Below, one piece after another: positions 1 to 5,313 of a stretch of DNA of 7,427 bases; positions within the stretch are counted from its first letter, which is position 1; every line of letters begins with the position of its first letter. The stretch is taken from contig JAEZGH010000127.1 of assembly GCA_023417065.1 (NCBI GenBank), forward strand, positions 1-7,427, in the 5' to 3' direction. The stretch comes from Bacteroidota bacterium. Lineage in GTDB: Bacteria; Bacteroidota; Bacteroidia; Cytophagales; Cyclobacteriaceae. The notes beneath the pieces were generated by a model. The model was not told where the DNA came from, did not search any database, and saw nothing but the letters and a program-made list of their open reading frames with translations. The translations under genes and the position numbers were made by a program.

Positions 1-472
1 GTTGAAACCGGATCATCTTGCAAAACTCCGATCGGAATTCCCACAGCCTGTTTCAAACTGGAGCGAAGGAAAATTGAAGGAGAATTCGCGCACCTTGTTG
101 ATCGATGAAATGGGCCTTCTCGCGCGGCTCTATCGCTACGGCGATGTCGCGTACGTCGGCGGTGGTTTCGCCGATGGGATCCACAACCTGCTCGAACCCG
201 CCGCTTGGGGATTACCGGTGATCTTCGGACCGGAACACCACAAATTCGCGGAAGCCAAAGGCTTGATCGAAAGTGGGGCCGGTTTTTCGATCAGCAATGC
301 GGAAGAACTGGCAGAAGTGTTACAGAAATTGCTGGACGATCCCGTTGCGCGCGAAAAAGCCGGAAGCGCCGCGGCCGCCTACGTACGCAGCAAAGCCGGT
401 GTTTCCGATCGCACCGGAAGAGTGATCCTGCGTTCGATCGGGATCACGATCGAAAAGCGTTCCGGCAACTGA
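1..472 (+). CDS. kdtA: 3-deoxy-D-manno-octulosonic acid (Kdo) transferase, C-terminal part (5' truncated by window)
   Basis: This is the C-terminal domain of the GT30 glycosyltransferase that moves Kdo from CMP-Kdo onto lipid A precursor at the inner face of the inner membrane, the first core step of LPS synthesis. The first complete codon is at base 2, and about 156 residues are present of a family usually near 410-430, so the N-terminal acceptor domain and membrane anchor lie outside the window. The diagnostic stretch is at window residues 51-82: YVGGGF, then GIHNLLEPAAWGLPV, then FGPEHHKF. It matches the family's nucleotide-sugar-binding signature (GG..GGHN.LEPA..G.PV.FGP...NF), with E65 as the conserved Glu. 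The TTG at base 2 should not be read as a start, because the fold is already under way there. The TGA is at 470-472. The next gene begins 63 bases downstream on the same strand, which suggests co-transcription. The family call is secure; the number of Kdo residues added cannot be judged. Confidence 0.93.
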   Translation, partial: LKPDHLAKLRSEFPQPVSNWSEGKLKENSRTLLIDEMGLLARLYRYGDVAYVGGGFADGIHNLLEPAAWGLPVIFGPEHHKFAEAKGLIESGAGFSISNAEELAEVLQKLLDDPVAREKAGSAAAAYVRSKAGVSDRTGRVILRSIGITIEKRSGN

Positions 473-535
473 TCGCGACCGGCTTCGTCCTGTGTAAGCG
501 ACGGCGCCGATCGAAGCGCTCCGTATGTTCGCATC

Positions 536-1276
536 GTGGCTGAAGTGCTCCATAGGATCGAAAGTGCGCGCAAGCGAGGCGAAAAACTGCTCGCCGTGCT
601 CATCGATCCCGACTTCGGGACCGACGAAGCGCGGCTCGTGCGCACCGTGCAGAACGCCTGCATGGCCAAGGCCGATATGATCTTCGTCGGTGGAAGTCTC
701 CTCACCACCGCGCTCTTCGATCGTTGTGTGGAAAAAGTGAAGTCACTTTCCGATCGGCCTGTCGTCCTCTTTCCGGGAAGCCCGTCACAACTCAGCAGCC
801 ACGCCGATGCCGTGCTCTTCTTGAGCCTGATCAGCGGTAGGAATCCCGAATTGTTGATCGGCCACCACGTCACCGCCGCGCCCACGGTGAAAGCACTCGG
901 CCTTGAAGCGATCCCCACCGGCTACATGCTGATCGACGGTGGCAGACAGACCACGGTGAGCTACGTGAGCCAGACCGTACCGATCCCGCACGACAAGGCC
1001 GGCATCGCCGCAGCCACCGCGCTCGCAGGCGAACTGCTCGGCCTGCGCACGATCTACATGGACACCGGCAGCGGCGCCGATCGATCGGTCTCACCGGAAA
1101 TGATCGCAGCGGTCCGCAAAGCGGTGGATCTTCCGATCATCGTCGGTGGCGGGATCCGCGATGCGGAAAAAGCGCGGGAATTATGCACCGCCGGAGCGGA
1201 CGTTATTGTGATCGGGACCGCGTTCGAGGAAGATCCGGAGCGGATCTTTGAGCTGAGCGAGGCAGTGCATGGGTGA
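536..1276 (+). CDS. geranylgeranylglyceryl/heptaprenylglyceryl phosphate synthase family protein
   Basis: This is a 246-residue TIM-barrel prenyltransferase of the GGGPS/PcrB family, which joins sn-glycerol-1-phosphate to a polyprenyl diphosphate to form an ether lipid precursor. Family landmarks are in order: LLAVLIDPD (18-26, Mg/diphosphate Asp region), IFVGGS (49-54, phosphate loop), LFPGSP (78-83), FLSLISGRNPELLIG (95-109), IPTGYMLIDGG (126-136), YMDTGSGAD (174-182, the equivalent of YxEAGSGA, with Asp in place of Glu) and the glycerol phosphate-binding GGGIRD (204-209). The length is normal for the family. The GTG at 536 is chosen because it puts the N-terminus (AEVLHRIESAR...) where relatives begin. 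No in-frame ATG precedes it, and the frame is open back to the kdtA stop. No clear Shine-Dalgarno sequence is visible, which is normal in Bacteroidota. The prenyl chain length (C20 or C35) cannot be settled by eye. In Bacteroidota the physiological product is poorly defined. The symbol pcrB belongs to the Bacillus homologue and is not transferred here. Confidence 0.93.
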   Translation: MAEVLHRIESARKRGEKLLAVLIDPDFGTDEARLVRTVQNACMAKADMIFVGGSLLTTALFDRCVEKVKSLSDRPVVLFPGSPSQLSSHADAVLFLSLISGRNPELLIGHHVTAAPTVKALGLEAIPTGYMLIDGGRQTTVSYVSQTVPIPHDKAGIAAATALAGELLGLRTIYMDTGSGADRSVSPEMIAAVRKAVDLPIIVGGGIRDAEKARELCTAGADVIVIGTAFEEDPERIFELSEAVHG

Positions 1277-1400
1277 ACGCTGCCAGACCTCTCATATAAT
1301 TCGTAAGGTAATCCTAATGACGTGCAATGCCGATCCTGCCGGAGACATCCAGATTTGTCAAAGATTGATAACCTATATTGCAGCACCTTCCCTATAGAAC
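1277..1400. other. intergenic region between GGGPS-family gene and secreted repeat protein
   Basis: This 124-base gap is more A+T rich than the gene on its left. I see no RNA gene and no good intrinsic terminator. A 7-bp stem with one G-U pair (1261-1267 with 1278-1284) brackets the upstream stop codon, but no T-run follows it. The right half contains the weak promoter candidate listed separately. Confidence 0.5.
1354..1380 (+). promoter_or_regulatory. weak candidate Bacteroidota-type promoter for the secreted protein gene
   Basis: TTTG at 1354-1357 is followed after 16 bases by TATATTG at 1374-1380. The known Bacteroidota sigma-ABfr consensus is TTTG near -33 and TAnnTTTG near -7. The -7 element here lacks one T and the spacing is slightly short. 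If real, transcription would start near 1387 and leave a leader of roughly 14 bases before the ATG at 1401. This is only a pattern match in an A+T-rich gap. Confidence 0.22.
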
Positions 1401-4400
1401 ATGGAAAGATATGCGCTTTTTTTCCTGGTTTTACTAGTTAACTCCGCAGGAGCACAATTCGGTCCACCCGCACCGATCGAATTAACGGATGCCCGGGATC
1501 CGAGCAGTGTGCAATTGCATGATCTGGACAATGATGGTGATCTGGATGTTCTATTCTCGACGTATTTGACCGAAGGGTTAGGGTGGTATGAGAATCTGGG
1601 ATCATCCACATTCGCACCTGTCCGGCATTTTCCAACTACAGGTTGGCAGAAGAGCGCTACGGCGCTTGATGTTGATGGCGACGGCCTATTGGACGTGATC
1701 GGTAAGACGCAGGCTGGCCTTGTTTACTTCCGTAATTTGAACAATCGCCTTTTTTCTGAACCTGAATTAGTAGCGGGTCCTGGATGGGGTACGGAGCATA
1801 TCATGTCGGCAGATGTGGATGGTGATGGGTTGGATGATCTATTGTCCATAGGTGGTGTAGGTGGCAATAGCAAGGTCTCTTGGTCGCGGCGCCTTCCTGA
1901 GGGTGGCATGGGGCCCCGGACAACCATCAGTACCGATCTGAACGGTCCCAAGAGAATGCATCTTGCCGATGTAAATGGAGATTCCAGTTTGGATCTGTTC
2001 GTTACAGCGACAGATAATGTATGGCTTTTCCTGAATCAAGGCGATGGGTATGGACCCCAAACTTCGGTATGGTGGACAGTTGAGGCTGACTATCATACGG
2101 TCACTACGATGGACGTGAACGATGATGGCCATCTGGACTTGGTATTCGGTGAAAATAGCTCGAATGCAGGTGTTGCCTGGAGACTGAACGATGGAAATGG
2201 ATCTTTCAACGGTACTTCGAACGGCGGTATGCCAGGCGACCATATTGCTTCCACCGCAGTGATCGATGCCAATGGGGATGGGCTGGATGACCTGGTGGCA
2301 ACCCCGAATGCGCAGGGTCGGGTAACGGTATACCATAACAATGGCAACAACACCTTCGCACCAGCAGTGGCTCTAGCGAATAACGTGGATGGTGCCAATG
2401 ATCTGGCCATAGGCGATGTGGATGGCGATGCGGTCGAGGACATCGTGTACATCGGCCAGAACGATAATGATATTGGGTGGCTGCGAGGGATACCCGGGGG
2501 TGGGCATGAGCCACCCGTATTGATCAATCCGCAAAGTGTGAACCCCTTCACTATGGTCATGACCGATCTTACAGGTGATAACCTGGACGATCTTGTGGTC
2601 TTTTCACAGGATGACCGGATAGCCTATTATGCGGCAACAGGACCGGGAGTGTACAGTGAACAGATCCTCGTAACGCAGGATGTCAAAAGCCTGCAAAGTG
2701 GGATCGTGGAGGACATGGATGGAGATGGGGACCGGGATATCGTATATCGCACCTCTGGTTCGCCACCTCTGCGTCTAATGATCCACCGGAACAATGGAAC
2801 TGGCGTCTCAGGAACGGTGCCCGAGGTGCTTTGGGAGTCCACCGGCATTCTTCCGCAGCGGTTCACCGCTGAGGACTGGGATGGGGATGGCGATATCGAC
2901 CTGCTATTCCCTTGGACAGGTGGATTAGAGTTACTGGTCAACGATGGATCCGGAACAATGGTACAGATGAATTCGATCGTGGCACCCGCGTCGGATGATG
3001 TCTATCCGGTGGATCTGGACAATGATGGCCTGATGGATATCGTGACCCGTTCGGAGTTCTACGACAGGATATCCTGGCTCAGAGGACTCGGCGGTGGAAC
3101 GTTCGCCGGTGATTCGGTCATCAGTGGGTCGGTCGATCTTCCGCTTGAGCTGGCATTCGGTGATATGGACGGGAACGGTCTGATGGACATCATCAGCATC
3201 TCGGGCGGGACCTCTTCCGTTCATTACATCCGGCAGACCGCCATGGGTACCTTCGATGAGCCGGTCTTGTTGATGGATGGTCTTCAGGCACCGCGCTCAT
3301 TGATATGCGAAGATCTGGACGGTGATGGTGATCAGGATGTGCTCTTCAGCAATAGCACCGCCAATTCGGTACTGGCATTGTTGAATTCAGGGACCGGCAC
3401 TTTCGGATCACCGATGATCGTGAACGAAGGGCATTATCGTCCATGGAAGTTGGTGGTGGCGGATGTTGATGGTGATGCGCGCAAGGATATTGTATCCGCT
3501 TCGGCAACGGGGATCTATTGGTTGAAAGGTTACTTCAACAGTCCTTACTCTATCTCAGGTGAAGTGTATCACGACGCAGATGGCGACGGAGTAAGGGATC
3601 CTGGTGAGGGTTCTTTGCCTTGGGTGCAGATCAATTCGGCCCCAGTAACCACATCGCCAATGACAAGCCCGTCCGGAGCATATTCGATACCGGTGGATCA
3701 GGGCAGTTATTCAATACAATGTCACCTTCCTGATTTCTGGACCGTAGTGGGTGGCGCTTCATCGCAGGATGTGGTGATCACCGAAAGCGGACCGTTGGCC
3801 GAAGACGTTGACTTTCCTGTGGTAGCCGAGGCGGATACTTCTTTGATCGTCCCAGCGATCACATGGGGGGCGGCGCCGTGTGGTGGGCAAAATAATCTTT
3901 GGATAAGTGTCGGGAACCAAGGGACGAGAATTGAACAGGGCACCATCACCCTGCAACTAGATACCCCGTTCACTTTCATCGCTAGTATACCGCCACCCGA
4001 TCTGGTCCAAGGTCTTGAGTTCATTTGGAATTTCGATGATCTTGGCTTCTTTGATATCCGAAATATCGAGATGACCGTAACCATGCCTGGTATAGAAAGC
4101 ATGACTGATACAGTCTCGAACATATTAACCGTTGCCACGTTAGATGCCGGAGGGAACAACTTGGAATCCTTCCAGTACACGGATATGTGGCGAGTGGATT
4201 GTGCTTATGACCCCAACGACAAACAGGTGTTCCCTGAGGGCCACGGTCCGCATGGTGCGGTTTCGATCGCAACGGAGCATCTCGACTATACCATACGCTT
4301 TCAAAATACCGGCACCGCCCCGGCCTTTGATGTGGTGTTGTACGATCAATTACCGGCTGAAGCCGTAGCGCACAGCCTTCAGGTCATTGGTCACTCCCAC

Positions 4401-5108
4401 ATGGCCCCAGAGGTGGAGGTAGAGCCGAATGGCCGCCTGAAGGTTTCCTTCATAGAGATCATGTTGCCTGATAGTAATGTGAGCTTTACAGGTAGTCAAG
4501 GCTTCGTCAGCTTCAGAGTTGCGTTGCAAGGATCTCTGCCCCATCTCACAACGATCGAGAATTGCGCAGGAATCCATTTTGATCTTAATCCCCCAATAAT
4601 TACAAACACCACGCTGACCACATTGGTGGATTGTGGGCTGTGGTCTCCCGAACTGATCATGATGGACGGTTATCTTATAGCATCCACCGGAGACTCCTAC
4701 GAATGGTATTTGGATGGAGAACTACTTATGGAGGATACTGTTGGCCCTTCCCTTATGATCGAAGCGAACGGTATTTATCAGGTCGCGGTCACGGATGTTT
4801 TCGGCTGCACTGCATTTACCGACCCATACCAAGTGATCACGACCGATGTTGCCATCTCCAAGCATCAGCATGCATATGCAGTGCCAAATCCATTCACCAC
4901 CGTCACAAGACTAATGTTCCATGAACCTCTTACGAAAGAACACACGATCCTCATCACAGACCTCCAAGGCCGCCTGATCCGTACCATGGAGGAGCCTGGA
5001 CAAAGGCAATTGGAGATCACGCGCCAAGGTCTAACTGCGGGTGTCTATGTCGTTCGCATAACCAATGAAGGGCAGAATGTTGGGTCATTGTTATTGGTAG
5101 TGGAGTGA
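1401..5108 (+). CDS. T9SS-secreted FG-GAP/VCBS repeat protein with SdrD-B-like, DUF11/DUF7619-like and type A sorting domains
   Basis: A large (1235-residue) extracellular protein, exported by Sec and then by the type IX system. Residues 1-18 form a signal peptide (hydrophobic FFLVLLV, likely cleavage AGA|Q). Fourteen FG-GAP/VCBS-type repeats follow, each centred on an Asp-rich calcium-loop motif such as DVDGDG.DD, starting near residues 41, 90, 138, 190, 238, 289, 339, 389, 438, 492, 538, 588, 638 and 688, with an aromatic strand (WYENLG, WLRGL, WLKG) between them. Residues about 717-810 resemble an SdrD/Cna-B stalk domain, with a canonical EF-hand-like loop at 725-736 (D725, D727, D729, D733, E736). 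A DUF11-like region follows, then a Cys-bounded module 934-1078 containing CAYDPNDK, resembling DUF7619 of other T9SS cargo. Residues about 1084-1140 may be Ig-like (EWYLDG, VTDVFGC). The sorting domain starts at VPNPF (1161-1165), contains GVYVVRI (1214-1220) and runs to the end. No catalytic motif is visible. Its role is probably surface adhesion or structure, which is inference. Confidence 0.92.
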   Translation: MERYALFFLVLLVNSAGAQFGPPAPIELTDARDPSSVQLHDLDNDGDLDVLFSTYLTEGLGWYENLGSSTFAPVRHFPTTGWQKSATALDVDGDGLLDVIGKTQAGLVYFRNLNNRLFSEPELVAGPGWGTEHIMSADVDGDGLDDLLSIGGVGGNSKVSWSRRLPEGGMGPRTTISTDLNGPKRMHLADVNGDSSLDLFVTATDNVWLFLNQGDGYGPQTSVWWTVEADYHTVTTMDVNDDGHLDLVFGENSSNAGVAWRLNDGNGSFNGTSNGGMPGDHIASTAVIDANGDGLDDLVATPNAQGRVTVYHNNGNNTFAPAVALANNVDGANDLAIGDVDGDAVEDIVYIGQNDNDIGWLRGIPGGGHEPPVLINPQSVNPFTMVMTDLTGDNLDDLVVFSQDDRIAYYAATGPGVYSEQILVTQDVKSLQSGIVEDMDGDGDRDIVYRTSGSPPLRLMIHRNNGTGVSGTVPEVLWESTGILPQRFTAEDWDGDGDIDLLFPWTGGLELLVNDGSGTMVQMNSIVAPASDDVYPVDLDNDGLMDIVTRSEFYDRISWLRGLGGGTFAGDSVISGSVDLPLELAFGDMDGNGLMDIISISGGTSSVHYIRQTAMGTFDEPVLLMDGLQAPRSLICEDLDGDGDQDVLFSNSTANSVLALLNSGTGTFGSPMIVNEGHYRPWKLVVADVDGDARKDIVSASATGIYWLKGYFNSPYSISGEVYHDADGDGVRDPGEGSLPWVQINSAPVTTSPMTSPSGAYSIPVDQGSYSIQCHLPDFWTVVGGASSQDVVITESGPLAEDVDFPVVAEADTSLIVPAITWGAAPCGGQNNLWISVGNQGTRIEQGTITLQLDTPFTFIASIPPPDLVQGLEFIWNFDDLGFFDIRNIEMTVTMPGIESMTDTVSNILTVATLDAGGNNLESFQYTDMWRVDCAYDPNDKQVFPEGHGPHGAVSIATEHLDYTIRFQNTGTAPAFDVVLYDQLPAEAVAHSLQVIGHSHMAPEVEVEPNGRLKVSFIEIMLPDSNVSFTGSQGFVSFRVALQGSLPHLTTIENCAGIHFDLNPPIITNTTLTTLVDCGLWSPELIMMDGYLIASTGDSYEWYLDGELLMEDTVGPSLMIEANGIYQVAVTDVFGCTAFTDPYQVITTDVAISKHQHAYAVPNPFTTVTRLMFHEPLTKEHTILITDLQGRLIRTMEEPGQRQLEITRQGLTAGVYVVRITNEGQNVGSLLLVVE
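1521..3510 (+). repeat. array of 14 FG-GAP/VCBS-type protein repeats (beta-propeller blades)
   Basis: These are degenerate protein-level repeats inside the secreted protein gene, not identical DNA copies. Each unit holds an Asp-rich loop with the pattern DxDxDGxxD followed by a hydrophobic strand. Loop starts are spaced 49, 48, 52, 48, 51, 50, 50, 49, 54, 46, 50, 50 and 50 residues apart. FG-GAP/VCBS units of about 50 residues are known as single blades of beta-propellers that can bind calcium. Fourteen units suggest two seven-bladed propellers, which is inference. The most divergent loops are at 190 (NGDSSLD), 389 (TGDNLDD) and 688 (DGDARKD). Confidence 0.85.
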
Positions 5109-5310
5109 GAATATTCCTCCGATGCTAAATGAGGTGTAGGAAGTGATTGAACTCGCGTAATGGGACCAAATCGTGAATCAATGCGGATGCCAGAGGAGGT
5201 AACACGACAGATCTTACTTCCAAACGTCTAACTTGCGCTATCCAAGGTGATCCAACAAGAACGCCAGACATCTTCACCTCGCGGACCAGATCAAACACCG
5301 TATTGCTGGA
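5109..5310. other. convergent intergenic region
   Basis: This 202-base gap separates the 3' ends of two convergent genes. Plus-strand frames are closed by many stops. On the minus strand the frame of the receptor gene stays open for 61 codons beyond its TGA to a TAG at 5127-5125. I do not recognise the encoded residues. No T-tailed hairpin terminator is evident for either gene. The imperfect inverted repeat listed separately lies on the receptor side. Confidence 0.5.
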
Positions 5311-5313
5311 TCA
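5248..5313 (-). repeat. imperfect 11-bp inverted repeat starting at the receptor stop codon
   Basis: TGATCCAACAA at 5248-5258 is the inverted counterpart of TTGCTGGATCA at 5303-5313, with one differing base and a 44-base loop. In the minus-strand (receptor) transcript the odd pair becomes G-U, so an 11-bp stem with no true mismatch could form. Its 5' arm begins exactly at the receptor's TGA. In plus-strand RNA the same pair is A-C. No U-tract follows, so it is not a standard terminator. The arms contain GATC, which is very common in this DNA, so chance is a real alternative. Confidence 0.3.

Noticed and set aside
379..991. Long minus-strand open frames opposite kdtA and the GGGPS-family gene
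   Set aside because: They lie antisense to well-recognised genes. They result from G+C-rich codon bias and have low-complexity Arg/Ser-rich translations without known motifs.
1261..1284. Possible terminator hairpin around the GGGPS-family stop codon (7-bp stem with one G-U pair, 10-base loop)
   Set aside because: The stem is short, it overlaps the coding end, and no T-run follows.
1839..2560. Minus-strand open frames across the repeat protein gene
   Set aside because: They are shadows of the Asp/Gly-rich repeat codons, reading as Ser/Pro/His-rich nonsense with no recognisable domain.
5109..5116. Perfect 8-base palindrome GAATATTC directly after the secreted protein stop
   Set aside because: It is too short to mean anything by itself, with no second copy noticed and no T-run to make a terminator.
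5193..5226. Shine-Dalgarno-like AGGAGGT on the plus strand in the convergent gap
   Set aside because: No start codon lies at a suitable distance downstream. The nearby ATG at 5181 gives only 16 codons and lies upstream of the motif.
5162..5292. Near-direct repeat GGACCAAATC / GGACCAGATC in the convergent gap, considered as an insertion footprint or att site
   Set aside because: Only about 10 bases long with one mismatch, and there is no mobile gene or target-site duplication between the copies.
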